Shown piece after piece: positions 1-8,766 of a stretch of DNA of 64,000 bases; position 1 is the stretch's first letter; the number at the start of each line of letters is the position of its first letter. A program made the position numbers and the translations under genes. The notes beneath the pieces are model-generated. The model saw only the letters and a program-made list of their open reading frames with translations, had not been told where the DNA came from and searched no databases. Origin of the DNA: Fervidobacterium changbaicum (GTDB taxonomy: Bacteria; Thermotogota; Thermotogae; Thermotogales; Fervidobacteriaceae); the NCBI RefSeq assembly GCF_004117075.1, contig NZ_CP026721.1, forward strand, positions 2,170,001 to 2,234,000, read 5' to 3'.

Positions 1-1825
1 CCTCGTAATCCCACTCTGCCTCATCGGCAACCCTTTCTCTCTTGCTGCAGTGAACAGCAGCCTTGGCGAGGTACTTTTCGAGCTTTTTAAGCTCCTTTTT
101 AGATATTGCGCCACCAGTTTCCAAGTACAGCTTCAGCAATCTGTGGACAATCAAGTCTGGATACCTTCTAATTGGTGAAGTGAAGTGAGTATAAGCTTCT
201 GATGCAAGGCCAAAATGTCCCACATTGCTCGGTGAATATATCGCGCGTTTCATTGAACGAACCAAGAGCCTTTGGATACTGCTTCTGAGAGGGTGGTCCT
301 TTGTCTTTTCAAGAAGTTCTTGGAGAACTCTTGGGTGTATTTGTTGCGGGAGTTTCATTTTTATCCCCAGCGCACTTAGGTAGTTCTTTAACTGGAGCAT
401 CGTATCAAAATCTGGTTCTTCGTGTATTCTGTATATAAAAGGAATGCCCGCGTTGTGGAATATTTCGGCAACGGTTTCATTTGCCTTTATCATGAACTCT
501 TCGATAATTACCTCGGACTCACCGCGTCTTCTCGGTACTATATCAACTGCGTGACCCTTCTCATCAAGGATGATTTTTACCTCATCGCCTTCGATGTCGA
601 GTATAGCACCCCTTCTTCTTCTGTTCTCCCTCAGAATGTCTTTCAATTCTTTCATCAAATATATGTGTTCGGCCAAGTCTTTGAGTTTATCACCTTCTGT
701 TCTGCCCTCAAGGAAGGCATTGACATCATCGTACACGAGCCTTCTGTAACTTCGGATCACCCCGTTTCCAACCTTGTAGTCTACAACGTCACCTTGTTTG
801 TTGATTTCCATAATCAACGACATCACAAGCCTATCTTCACCTTGCACAAGGCTACACAAACCGTTCGAAAGTTTGAATGGTAGCATAGGGATAACCCTAT
901 CTGCTAAGTAAACACTCGTTGCTCTGTTGTACGCCTCGTTATCCAGTGCAGTCCCCGGTTTTACGTAATGTGATACATCTGCAATGTGTACACCAAGAAG
1001 GTAATTACCGTTTGGGAGCTTCTTTACCTGTACCGCATCGTCAAAATCCTTTGCATCAGGTCCGTCTATTGTTACTATCACTTCATTCCTAAAATCCCAT
1101 CTACCTTCCAGGTCTTCTTCTTGAACGCTATCTGGTAAAGCAGCAGCTTCTTTAAGCACTTCTTCCGGAAATTCGACGGGGAGATTGTGCTTAATAACAA
1201 CTGTTGGGAAATCAGTAGCCGGGTCTTCGACTTTTCCAAGCACTTCAACCACGCGCGCTTGAGGAGATTTCGTTGGAGATGGATATCTGATGATTTCAGC
1301 GACAACCTTCATTCCAGGTTTCGCACCATTTATCTCCTCGACTGGGATAGAGAACTCGAACGGCAGTTTCGGATCATCGGGGATGACGAAAGCAAATTGT
1401 CCTCTTGTTTGGAAAACGCCGACGAATTGCTTAATCCCTCTCTCGAGTACTTTGACAACTCTCCCTTCCGGTAATTCGTACCATTTTCCTATAATCTGGA
1501 CTAAAACCTTATCTTTGTGCATTGCATAATTTGTTTTCTCAACAGGAACAGCGATTTCTGACCCGTCATCGGTCGTTACGAAAGCGAGATTACCGCTTCT
1601 TGTGAACTCAATTATTCCAGTGAGCAGATTCCCTTTAGTTAGCGTGTATCTCCCGTCGTCGCCTCTGAAAATGTACCCTTGATTGACTAAATCTTCGAGC
1701 ATCGCTTTGAGTTTTTGTTTGTCACTTTGCTCAGTGATTTCAAAATGCCTGCACAATTCTTTGAACGTCATGGGACTATACTCTGGAGATTTGAAAAAGT
1801 TTTTCAATTCGGATTTTTTTAACAC
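1..1825 (-). CDS. rnr: Ribonuclease R (3'-5' exoribonuclease), C-terminus cut by window edge
   Basis: Reading the minus strand from a GTG at 1825 gives 608 uninterrupted codons that run off the left edge. An AAGGAGGGGG ribosome site sits just upstream of the GTG. The protein has an N-terminal winged-helix segment, cold-shock-like OB segments, and an RNB catalytic domain with the metal-binding run GPDAKDFDDAV near residues 255-265, followed by GVHIADVSHYV and, near the edge, HFTSPIRRYPDLIVHR. These are the RNase II/R signatures. The family degrades structured RNA processively from the 3' end in the cytoplasm. About 100 residues with the S1 domain should lie outside the window. Family assignment is firm; RNase R rather than RNase II rests on the N-terminal helix domain and the length. 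Confidence 0.93.
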   Translation of the reverse strand, partial: MLKKSELKNFFKSPEYSPMTFKELCRHFEITEQSDKQKLKAMLEDLVNQGYIFRGDDGRYTLTKGNLLTGIIEFTRSGNLAFVTTDDGSEIAVPVEKTNYAMHKDKVLVQIIGKWYELPEGRVVKVLERGIKQFVGVFQTRGQFAFVIPDDPKLPFEFSIPVEEINGAKPGMKVVAEIIRYPSPTKSPQARVVEVLGKVEDPATDFPTVVIKHNLPVEFPEEVLKEAAALPDSVQEEDLEGRWDFRNEVIVTIDGPDAKDFDDAVQVKKLPNGNYLLGVHIADVSHYVKPGTALDNEAYNRATSVYLADRVIPMLPFKLSNGLCSLVQGEDRLVMSLIMEINKQGDVVDYKVGNGVIRSYRRLVYDDVNAFLEGRTEGDKLKDLAEHIYLMKELKDILRENRRRRGAILDIEGDEVKIILDEKGHAVDIVPRRRGESEVIIEEFMIKANETVAEIFHNAGIPFIYRIHEEPDFDTMLQLKNYLSALGIKMKLPQQIHPRVLQELLEKTKDHPLRSSIQRLLVRSMKRAIYSPSNVGHFGLASEAYTHFTSPIRRYPDLIVHRLLKLYLETGGAISKKELKKLEKYLAKAAVHCSKRERVADEAEWDYE

Positions 1826-1966
1826 AAAAGCCCCCTCCTTATTTATCTTTTTTCACTTCTTTATCATTAATTATACCATACAGAAGTGCCGTTGAGTGCT
1901 ACAAAACATTAATTACTATCCTGCGATTAAAAAGAATACATTTCTGATTTTTCATTTCAAAAAGTT

Positions 1967-1995
1967 TTGACTATGTTCCCTGTAGATGATAGACT
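1967..1995 (+). promoter_or_regulatory. Sigma-70-type promoter for the 2041 membrane protein gene
   Basis: TTGACT at 1967-1972 and TAGACT at 1990-1995 are separated by 17 bases. Transcription would start near 2002, which argues against the in-frame ATG at 2002 as the start and for the GTG at 2041. Confidence 0.55.
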
Positions 1996-2040
1996 TCCAT
2001 TATGAGCTTAAGAAGTAGAAAGTTAAAGGGAGGTAGTCTT

Positions 2041-3177
2041 GTGCAGAAGAAGCTTATCTTTTCATTGGAAAGCTTTATTTTCTTGGCCATTGTACTCATA
2101 TTCCTCTGGGGCTTTATCGCTGTTATGGGTAGTGCGAACTTTTTCAAAACACTCATGGCAACCGCGCACGACCTGCTGCTCAACACGGTCTTTTTCATCA
2201 TGGCCGTTGCCGTTCTGACAGGTGCTTTTGCTGGATTGTTATATGAATTTGGTATAGTGCATTGGGTTCACCTGCTACTCGACAAACTGATGCGCCCTCT
2301 GTATGGTCTTCCCGGCGTCGCAGCGATGGGAATAATATCGACTTACTTTTCGGATAACCCTGCAATAATTGCTCTTGCGAAAGATAAAGCGTTCATTTCA
2401 CATTTTGAAAAATGGCAGGAACCGTTGCTGTGCAACCTAGGAACATCATTTGGAATGGGTATGATAGTTTCAACATTTTTCATCGCACAAGGTGGTAAGA
2501 CTGGCATGAATTTACTCCCAGCGGTTGTAGTAGGAAATATAGCTACAATCATTGGTAGCATTGTGAGTGTTAGGTTATTTTCTTTCTGGACTAAGAGACG
2601 TTTGGGAAGTGTTCATAAAGATGTTGACAAGAGTGTTCCGCACCTTAGGGACGTACGCGAAGGTAACGCGTTTGAAAGGTTACTTGAAGCCATGCTTGAT
2701 GGCGGTAAGACAGGTGTTGACATAGGCCTTGGCATAATCCCAGGTGTGCTTGTCATAAGCACACTGGTCATGATGCTCACATTCGGTCCAAAGAATCCGG
2801 CAGTTGGCTATCAAGGTTTACCTTACGAGGGTATTGCACTTTTTGACAAACTTGGTAAGTTACTATACTGGCCGATTAAGGCTCTCTTTGGATTTGATAG
2901 TCCACAGCTTATCGCATTCCCCATCACTTGCCTTGGTTCAACAGGTGCAGCACTCGCACTAGTTCCAAAATTCTTAGAACACGGATTACTCAAACCGAGC
3001 GACGTAGCTGTCTTCACAGCTGTGGGAATGACTTGGAGCGGATATCTTAGCACACATGTAGGCATGATGGATGCATTAGGATACCGGTACCTCACAAGTA
3101 AAGCAATTGTATCGCACACAATTGGTGGAATAGTTGCTGGATTTTCAGCAAATATTTTGTACAGGTTTTTCATCTAA
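2041..3177 (+). CDS. Multi-pass membrane protein with nucleoside-recognition/Gate-type domains
   Basis: This 378-residue protein has about eight to nine hydrophobic segments. A short charged stretch near the middle (residues ~185-215) separates two membrane halves, each with a conserved small-residue-rich segment such as YFSDNPAIIALAKDK and FGFDSPQLIAFPITCLGST. That layout matches the nucleoside-recognition/Gate membrane family related to SpmA/SpmB and CD0519-type proteins, whose substrates are poorly defined. An in-frame ATG at 2002 exists, but AAAGGGAGGT lies 9 bases before the GTG at 2041, inside the longer reading, so GTG is chosen. It stands alone, followed 35 bases later by a hydrolase gene with its own ribosome site. 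Membrane transport is an inference; no substrate can be read from the sequence. Confidence 0.7.
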   Translation: MQKKLIFSLESFIFLAIVLIFLWGFIAVMGSANFFKTLMATAHDLLLNTVFFIMAVAVLTGAFAGLLYEFGIVHWVHLLLDKLMRPLYGLPGVAAMGIISTYFSDNPAIIALAKDKAFISHFEKWQEPLLCNLGTSFGMGMIVSTFFIAQGGKTGMNLLPAVVVGNIATIIGSIVSVRLFSFWTKRRLGSVHKDVDKSVPHLRDVREGNAFERLLEAMLDGGKTGVDIGLGIIPGVLVISTLVMMLTFGPKNPAVGYQGLPYEGIALFDKLGKLLYWPIKALFGFDSPQLIAFPITCLGSTGAALALVPKFLEHGLLKPSDVAVFTAVGMTWSGYLSTHVGMMDALGYRYLTSKAIVSHTIGGIVAGFSANILYRFFI

Positions 3178-3212
3178 AAGTCGGAACTTTTACTATACAA
3201 GGAGGGCTCCTC

Positions 3213-3830
3213 ATGAACCTTACAAAACTCAGCGTTTCATCAATCGAAATCTTAAAGACATCTGGGGAATTCGAGACCAACACTTACAAATTCAAATTAG
3301 ACGATATAATTCATGTTATTGACCCGGGTTTTGGAATTGGTGAGTTCCTCGGAGAAGAAGAAAGGGTAGATGTTATCATTACGCATGGTCACTACGATCA
3401 CATAAGTGGACTTCCCGAAATCGAATTTGAAAAGGTGTACGTTTCGCCTGAGGATAGTATCGCACTCACGGATCCAACATCAAACCTTTCAGTGTTTTTT
3501 ACAGAACCTTTCGCTTTTGAAGTAGAGTGGTATAATATAGACGAATATTTTCAAACTGTGTTGGCACCAGGGCACACACCGGGGTCAAGGATAGTAATCT
3601 TCGATGGAGTCATCTTTACAGGTGATGTGGTCTTTTCAAATTCCATCGGTAGAGTGGATCTCTATGTAGATAAATCGGAACAAGCTGCAATGAGAAAGCA
3701 AATGACAGCAACAATAAAAAGGTTGAGAGACCTTTTCAAATCTTTCCCCGAAGAGTGGTATATATGCCCAGGACACGGTGAGCTCGTTACAATTAAGAGA
3801 TTGTTTGAACTAAACCCGTTTTTCAAGTGA
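3213..3830 (+). CDS. Metallo-beta-lactamase-fold hydrolase, glyoxalase II-like
   Basis: This 205-residue cytoplasmic protein carries the zinc-binding motif THGHYDH (residues ~60-66), a second histidine in APGHTPGS, an aspartate in FTGDVVF and a final histidine in CPGHGE. Together these form the full metal ligand set of the metallo-beta-lactamase superfamily. Length and motif spacing are those of short glyoxalase II-like hydrolases, which cleave thioesters such as S-lactoylglutathione or related substrates. The ATG is preceded by AAGGAGGG at good spacing. The physiological substrate cannot be deduced. Neighbours (membrane protein upstream, NYN-like nuclease downstream) do not narrow it. Confidence 0.82.
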   Translation: MNLTKLSVSSIEILKTSGEFETNTYKFKLDDIIHVIDPGFGIGEFLGEEERVDVIITHGHYDHISGLPEIEFEKVYVSPEDSIALTDPTSNLSVFFTEPFAFEVEWYNIDEYFQTVLAPGHTPGSRIVIFDGVIFTGDVVFSNSIGRVDLYVDKSEQAAMRKQMTATIKRLRDLFKSFPEEWYICPGHGELVTIKRLFELNPFFK

Positions 3831-3846
3831 CGTTTTAGGGAGTGGT

Positions 3847-4788
3847 ATGTTGCCAAAAAACTCAAGAAGTACGGATATATACGACCAGTCTTACTTGGAA
3901 CGACTAAAGAGCCTAGAGATTAAGCGAAAGGTTATTGTAGATATTTTGAAAAACTATAAAAATATCGATAGGGCTAAAGTAGAAGTGCTAATCAACAATT
4001 TTGAACATCCCGATAGTCAAGGATTGAGAAAAATCAATCCTATTATTTTTTCATTTCTGCTTGATAGCCTTTTTAATATTCAAGAGAATATTGAGATAAA
4101 AATAGCGGAGTTTGAAAAAAATAGGATATCGCGGTATGTACTTTTCGAAATTCTATTTTGGGCAAAGCCTTCTGCATATCCTTTTCCAAACGAACGAATA
4201 GAGAACTACAAGGCATTCATTTCGAAAAAGCGTCTAAAACTAAAAGAGATAAAACTAGAGAACTTTCTTCAACTTTACGCCATCGAAAGTGTTGAAAGCG
4301 AAACTTTCTTGAAGGATGTTAAGGAGGCCATTTTCAAAGTTAATCCGGAAAATTTGGAAGAATACCTTTGGGTTAAAGATTTTGTTGAATACCTAAGCCC
4401 AATAGAAAAGAGTGAAATAAAGAAGAAGGTCCATCCTTACGTGTGGAAGGTTTTGAGCTCGAAGGAGCAGAATATCCCCGTTATAATAGATGGAAATAAC
4501 GTTCTTCTTGCACCTGAATTGAGAGGACCTGACAAGATCGATTCACTTCTGGAGCACATTTCAAGATTGGCTCCCACCTATTTCCCGTTCTATCTGGTCT
4601 TCGATGCTAACGCAAAATATAAATTTCGAACGAATTATTTCAATTACAAACGCACCTACTATCACTCACCTGCCGATGAACTGATACTGGGCCTTGCAAA
4701 AGAGGTAAAAGGTGTTGTCTGCTCAAAAGATAAATTTAAGGATTACAATACGGATATCAAAAACATATGGTATGACTTGAAGTTCTGA
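3847..4788 (+). CDS. Protein with C-terminal NYN/PIN-like (Zc3h12a-type) nuclease domain
   Basis: The 313-residue product has an alpha-helical N-terminal region (residues 1-210) of no recognised family. Its C-terminal 100 residues begin with VIIDGNNVLLAPE and contain YLVFDANAKYKF, a run ending SPADELILGLAKE, and VVCSKDKFKDY. Those acidic positions (D in IDGNN, D in FDANA, DE in PADE, D in SKD) fit the metal-binding set of NYN/PIN-fold ribonucleases. It probably cleaves RNA, but no partner or target is visible. It starts 16 bases after the upstream hydrolase and is likely co-transcribed with it. The domain call is by motif pattern only. Confidence 0.6.
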   Translation: MLPKNSRSTDIYDQSYLERLKSLEIKRKVIVDILKNYKNIDRAKVEVLINNFEHPDSQGLRKINPIIFSFLLDSLFNIQENIEIKIAEFEKNRISRYVLFEILFWAKPSAYPFPNERIENYKAFISKKRLKLKEIKLENFLQLYAIESVESETFLKDVKEAIFKVNPENLEEYLWVKDFVEYLSPIEKSEIKKKVHPYVWKVLSSKEQNIPVIIDGNNVLLAPELRGPDKIDSLLEHISRLAPTYFPFYLVFDANAKYKFRTNYFNYKRTYYHSPADELILGLAKEVKGVVCSKDKFKDYNTDIKNIWYDLKF

Positions 4789-4838
4789 TACGAAAAGTTT
4801 GAATCATACTAAATCGTATAATTGTAGGAGGTATCGCC

Positions 4839-5480
4839 TTGATAGTACTCGGTAGTTCCTCGCCAAGGAGAGTTCACTTAATGTCTTTACTCAATTTGCC
4901 TTTCGAGGTAGTCAAACCTGATGTTGACGAACATCTCCCTGAGAACAGAGTTTACGATCCTGCCTCGGTAGTTATACACCTTGCGGAACTGAAAGGAAGA
5001 AATGTTCTTGAGAAATTAGTAGTAAGAAGCCAAATGAATGAATTAGCTCTTGACCAAGTCGATGCAATTATCGCAGCCGATACGATTGTCTGGTTAGAGG
5101 GAGAGGTACTCGGCAAACCTCTAAATGAAAAAGATGCATGGAGGATGCTCAGAAAACTTTCTGGAAATTGGCACAAGGTTTTCACGGGAGTGTATGTTAA
5201 AATATCCAATGAAGAGATAAAATTCTTCGAAGAAACAGAAGTCAAGTTCAGAAATTTGAGCGACTCAGAAATTTCGTACTATATTTCTACAGGTGAACCG
5301 TTAGACAAAGCTGGTGCATATGGTATACAAGGACTCGGTGGTGTTTTTGTAGAAAAAATCGTGGGGGATTATACAAACGTTGTGGGATTACCTATGCCAA
5401 AGCTGTGGCAGGTACTATTTGATAGGGGGGTCATAGAGAAATATGCCACTCGAAAATGGTCCGAGGGAAAGATTACTTAA
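4839..5480 (+). CDS. maf: Maf-type nucleoside triphosphate pyrophosphatase
   Basis: The start is a TTG at 4839 preceded by TAGGAGGTATCGCC. The N-terminal run LGSSSPRR, the central AADTIVWLEGEVLGKP and the C-terminal KAGAYGIQGLGG, with a following VGDYTNVVGLPM, are the conserved Maf blocks. Maf proteins hydrolyse dTTP/UTP or modified nucleotides to monophosphates and are linked to septum inhibition in bacilli. At 213 residues it is slightly longer than the usual 190-200, the extra residues being at the C-terminus. Its end overlaps the next gene (radC) by 38 bases, a strong sign of translational coupling. Maf-RadC adjacency is common in bacteria. Confidence 0.9.
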   Translation: MIVLGSSSPRRVHLMSLLNLPFEVVKPDVDEHLPENRVYDPASVVIHLAELKGRNVLEKLVVRSQMNELALDQVDAIIAADTIVWLEGEVLGKPLNEKDAWRMLRKLSGNWHKVFTGVYVKISNEEIKFFEETEVKFRNLSDSEISYYISTGEPLDKAGAYGIQGLGGVFVEKIVGDYTNVVGLPMPKLWQVLFDRGVIEKYATRKWSEGKIT

Positions 5481-6102
5481 GGAAGGCCCGCAGTCTCTTG
5501 GTACTGAAGAACTAATTGCGATACTTTTGCGAACAGGAACGAAAAACAAGAACGTCTTAACAGTTGCGAAAGAAATATATGAACGGCACGGAAAGAGTTT
5601 GTACAAATTATCAAGGGCAACGATACAAGACTTAAAAAAAGTAAAAGGTCTTGGAATGGTCAAAATAGTAACACTGCTTGCGGCATTGGAGATAGCGAAG
5701 AGATTAGTAAAAGAAGAAATAAGAAATACGGAGAAATCACTAAGTTCACCTGAGCACGTTTTTCAATACTGCTTGGATATGCAGAATTTGCCACAAGAAG
5801 TTGTGAGGGTTATATTCCTTGACTCAAAACTAAAAATCATCGGCTCTTCAGATATCTCGAAAGGCACATTGACGACGTCTATAGTTCATCCGCGAGATGT
5901 CTTTAGAGAAGCCATTTTAAGAAATGCACACGGCGTAATCATTGTTCACAATCATCCATCAGGTGACCCAACGCCAAGTGAAGACGATGTAGAAATCACA
6001 AAGCGTATCATTGAAGCTGGAAAACTTCTGGGGATAACGGTCCATGACCATGTTGTAATAGGAAATACCTACTACAGTATCATGCAACGCTTAAGACAAT
6101 AA
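5443..6102 (+). CDS. radC: RadC/JAB-domain (MPN+) protein
   Basis: This 219-residue protein has the RadC layout: an N-terminal PRERLLKEGPQSLGTEELIA block, a helix-hairpin-helix-like segment (LKKVKGLGMVKIVTLLAA) and a C-terminal JAMM metal-binding motif, IIVHNHPSGDPTPSEDD (residues ~165-182). The family resembles metal-dependent deubiquitinase-like enzymes; its cellular role remains unclear despite the old repair name. The gene begins inside the end of maf and ends 35 bases before an unrelated gene. All metal ligands (HNH and the D of PSEDD) are present, so the fold is probably active. Confidence 0.92.
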   Translation: MPLENGPRERLLKEGPQSLGTEELIAILLRTGTKNKNVLTVAKEIYERHGKSLYKLSRATIQDLKKVKGLGMVKIVTLLAALEIAKRLVKEEIRNTEKSLSSPEHVFQYCLDMQNLPQEVVRVIFLDSKLKIIGSSDISKGTLTTSIVHPRDVFREAILRNAHGVIIVHNHPSGDPTPSEDDVEITKRIIEAGKLLGITVHDHVVIGNTYYSIMQRLRQ

Positions 6103-6137
6103 TATAGGTATAGCAAGATGCGATAAGAGGTGATAAT

Positions 6138-7334
6138 ATGTCTGGTGGTTTTGAAAATGAAGATGAAAAACTCAAAAATTTATTAAAGCTCAAAGAGGAA
6201 CTTGAAAAAGATTTGAAAAAGAAAGGCTTACTAAAAGAGAAGAAAAGTGAGAAACAAAAAGTTGCGAGTACCGACGAGGAAACAATTAAGAAGCTAAAAG
6301 AAAGCGTTGTCACAACAGCCCATTTATCAGAAGAGAAGAGTTTAACGCTTTACGACATAAACTGCCAGGATTATGACGCAAGCATTGACGACGTCATCAA
6401 AACACTTAGGACCTTCATGAACAAAACAACGAACATGAATTTGAAAATCATCTATGAAGGTTTGTCGCGGCTACTTGAGGGAAATATAGCAAAAGCAAAA
6501 GAGTCTTTTCAACAAGCAACTGGTGTCGAAGCAAAATACAACACATTGCTGGCAGCGATGTACAACGGCGAGGATATATCTCAAGAAGCCGTGATGTTCT
6601 TAAAGACATATCCTGAGCAGATTTACTCACTACTTCTTTTACTCGAGAGGGAGCTACTTAAGGGAACAGGTGAAGGGATCGAAAAACTATTGATACTGCT
6701 TTCAAGAAAGTCAACAATATGGAATCTAATTTACGAACTGTACCTGGGGAAAGCAAGCGAAGATAGCTTGGCCGCCGCAGTTCGTGAAAAAGGTTTTGCT
6801 TCACTAATGGTGCTTTTGGGAGTGTATATCGATAGCAGCAGGGATTATCCTATCCAAAATCATACTTGTCTGAACGTCCATAAAGCTTACTTGCGTGGCG
6901 AAACGATAACTGCTCCTGAGTGGTGTGTGTTCGGTCAGTTGGCTGTAGAGGCTAGGAAATTTCTCGCAGGATATCAAGTTGATTTGAACAAAATAAGAAG
7001 ATTCGAAAGAACACCAGAAGGTAAACTCTTTTTAGGAATGCTTTATCTAAACATGAAGAACCACACCATTGCTGAGCAGTATTTAAGTGCTTTTGAAAAG
7101 CAAGTTGGGGCGTACAAACTATACGCAAAACCGCTAAAACAGTCCAAAATAGGGATGGAACAATTCATTCATATACCTAACGATTTCCAACCAGTTGGTG
7201 AGGGAAAGAGCATTCTGCAGTTCATTGAAGAAAACACAGGATACGACATCTATGTGAATTTCAGGAACGTCGAATTTGTGCGACTAATGTTTTCTGAAGA
7301 ACACTGCAAAATAAGTTACTCGCACGTAAAATAA
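6138..7334 (+). CDS. Uncharacterised protein with N-terminal coiled coil and helical repeats
   Basis: The 398-residue product is not a family I recognise. Residues 5-60 are a highly charged Lys/Glu coiled coil. The remainder is helical, with TPR-like stretches (for example around residues 105-130, containing EGLSRLLEGNIAKAKESFQQA) and near 295-315 (GKLFLGMLYLNMKNHTIAEQYL). There is no signal peptide or membrane segment, so a cytoplasmic scaffold-type role is possible but unproven. The ATG is preceded by AAGAGGTGATAAT. The gene ends 17 bases before the insertion sequence, whose arrival may have separated it from downstream genes. Confidence 0.6.
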   Translation: MSGGFENEDEKLKNLLKLKEELEKDLKKKGLLKEKKSEKQKVASTDEETIKKLKESVVTTAHLSEEKSLTLYDINCQDYDASIDDVIKTLRTFMNKTTNMNLKIIYEGLSRLLEGNIAKAKESFQQATGVEAKYNTLLAAMYNGEDISQEAVMFLKTYPEQIYSLLLLLERELLKGTGEGIEKLLILLSRKSTIWNLIYELYLGKASEDSLAAAVREKGFASLMVLLGVYIDSSRDYPIQNHTCLNVHKAYLRGETITAPEWCVFGQLAVEARKFLAGYQVDLNKIRRFERTPEGKLFLGMLYLNMKNHTIAEQYLSAFEKQVGAYKLYAKPLKQSKIGMEQFIHIPNDFQPVGEGKSILQFIEENTGYDIYVNFRNVEFVRLMFSEEHCKISYSHVK

Positions 7335-7353
7335 CAATTTTAGAAGGAGTCAA

Positions 7354-8553
7354 CTATGCAAAATTAAATTTTTGTTTTGAGTGTGAGATAGCATAATCAA
7401 TATTGAACTTCTCTTTCTTTCTCAACATTGCGTACAACGTTCGCAATAACTTGTGTACTACTGACATTATCGCTTTTTTGTACGGTAAACCTTGCTGCCT
7501 TTTTCGTTCATAGTATGTTCGGAAATATTCGTTGTGAATCACTACACTCACTGCCATTAGCCATAGTATTCGTCTTAGGTGGGCATTGCCCCTTTTCGAT
7601 ATGTGTCCTTCTACTTTGCTTTTGCCTGATTGGGCAATGCTTGGATCGAGTCCACAATACGCAATGAGTTTTTTGTATGTACTAAATCTTGAGATATCTC
7701 CAACTTCTGCCAAGAAATGCATCGCGCTGTTTTCACCAATACCTGGTATTGACGTGAGTATCTCGATATCAAGGTTTATCGCACTACATTCGCAATATTC
7801 TTTCATCATCTTGTCGTATTCTTCAAGCTGTTGCTGTAAAAATTGTAGTTCTTTGATATTTTGCACAAGAATCTTTTCTTTCATCGGCCAATATTGAGCA
7901 ATCGAGTTATTAGCGAGTTCTTTAAGTTTTTGAGCATTAAGTTTTGTACTTCTGCCACGGTCTTTGGAAAAGAACACATCCAGATTACGAGCCTTTTGAA
8001 TAGCCTTGGCAGAAGGGAAATGAGAAAGAAGATTGAGGATAGTGTCACTGTAGATATTGGTAACTCTTTCGAGTTCAGGGAAAAGAACGTTGAGCAGTTT
8101 TTCGATATTGCCTTTAACTTTTGCGATGCGGTGGATAATGTTTTCGCGTGCTCTGACAATATCACGAAGCTCAGAGTTGACAAAAGCAGAAGAAGGAATT
8201 TGATGTTGTAGGTAAAACAAAGCAGTAGCGATAATGCGAGCATCGATTTTGTCGGTTTTGGTCTTTCGAAGAGAAGCAAAGTTTTTAACAGTTAGAGGAT
8301 TAAAAACAGCGCAAGCAAAGTCGTTGGAAGAAAGGAAAGCCAGAAGGTTGAGATGATAACAGCCAGTAGATTCCATAGCGATGATGATGGATTGTTTTGG
8401 GAAGGCAGAGAGTTTGTTTGCGAAGGAGGAAAAGCCTTGCTGGGACATATCGAAAGAAGATTCGAAGATGATGGAACTGGGATTAGAGATAGCGCAGACG
8501 TTGAACTTATCCTTGGAAACATCGATGCCGACGAAAACAGGGAAGTTATCCAT
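7354..8553 (-). CDS. IS110-family DEDD transposase, intact
   Basis: The ATG at 8553 is preceded by AAGGAGGATTTTTC, so the longer reading from 8601 is not used. The 399-residue protein begins with the RuvC-like DEDD domain: VGIDVSKDKFNV (first D), AMESTGCYH (E) and KTDKIDARIIA (two D). It ends with the Transposase_20 segment LTSIPGIGENSAMHFL followed by AYCGLDPSIAQSGK, which carries the conserved serine region. No stop or frameshift interrupts it, so it is probably functional. IS110 recombinases insert DNA at short targets directed by a bridging RNA. Its GC and codon use look much like the neighbours. Confidence 0.92.
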   Translation of the reverse strand: MDNFPVFVGIDVSKDKFNVCAISNPSSIIFESSFDMSQQGFSSFANKLSAFPKQSIIIAMESTGCYHLNLLAFLSSNDFACAVFNPLTVKNFASLRKTKTDKIDARIIATALFYLQHQIPSSAFVNSELRDIVRARENIIHRIAKVKGNIEKLLNVLFPELERVTNIYSDTILNLLSHFPSAKAIQKARNLDVFFSKDRGRSTKLNAQKLKELANNSIAQYWPMKEKILVQNIKELQFLQQQLEEYDKMMKEYCECSAINLDIEILTSIPGIGENSAMHFLAEVGDISRFSTYKKLIAYCGLDPSIAQSGKSKVEGHISKRGNAHLRRILWLMAVSVVIHNEYFRTYYERKRQQGLPYKKAIMSVVHKLLRTLYAMLRKKEKFNIDYAISHSKQKFNFA

Positions 8554-8575
8554 GAAAAATCCTCCTTTCGAATGA

Positions 8576-8713
8576 TGAGGGCAGGGAGCCTGCTGAACCA
8601 ATCCTCCATGCTGACGAGGGCTGAAAGCCCAACCAACTAATCATGGTTAAAGGCAGGCAACAGACTCCTTAAATGGCTTAAAAGCCAAGGTGACATAAGT
8701 TGTCCTGCCCTCA
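8576..8713 (-). ncRNA. Candidate IS110 bridge RNA in the left noncoding end
   Basis: On the plus strand, TGAGGGCAGG at 8576-8585 is a perfect inverted repeat of CCTGCCCTCA at 8704-8713, closing a ~118-base loop. Within it lie two further hairpins, GGGCTGAAAGCCC at 8618-8630 and GGCTTAAAAGCC at 8675-8686. Transcribed in the transposase direction this gives a closed, multi-stem RNA immediately upstream of the transposase start, the place and size expected for IS110 guide RNAs. The structure is seen in sequence; the guide function is inferred from the family. Confidence 0.55.
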
Positions 8714-8766
8714 ATTTTTTTAAGCTAAATTATTTATACCATATTTTTATGTAGGAGGTCGTTCAT

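Larger units (their letters stand above)
7352..8720 (-). mobile_element. IS110-family insertion sequence (ends approximate)
   Basis: A single DEDD transposase gene is preceded, on its own strand, by about 160 bases of structured noncoding DNA and followed by almost none. That is the IS110-group layout, in which the left noncoding end encodes the guide (bridge) RNA. The element sits between the helical-repeat gene and an aminotransferase gene. No terminal inverted repeats or target duplication are visible, as expected for this family, so the exact ends cannot be fixed; the coordinates are estimates within about 15 bases. Confidence 0.8.

Noticed and set aside
2002-2040. ATG at 2002 as the start of the membrane protein
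   Set aside because: The ribosome site lies inside this stretch and the promoter would start transcription at about 2002; the GTG at 2041 fits better.
7344-7364. Short gene starting at ATG 7356 next to the IS end
   Set aside because: A ribosome-like AGAAGGAG precedes it, but the frame stops after three codons; it may be the leftover front of a displaced gene or chance.
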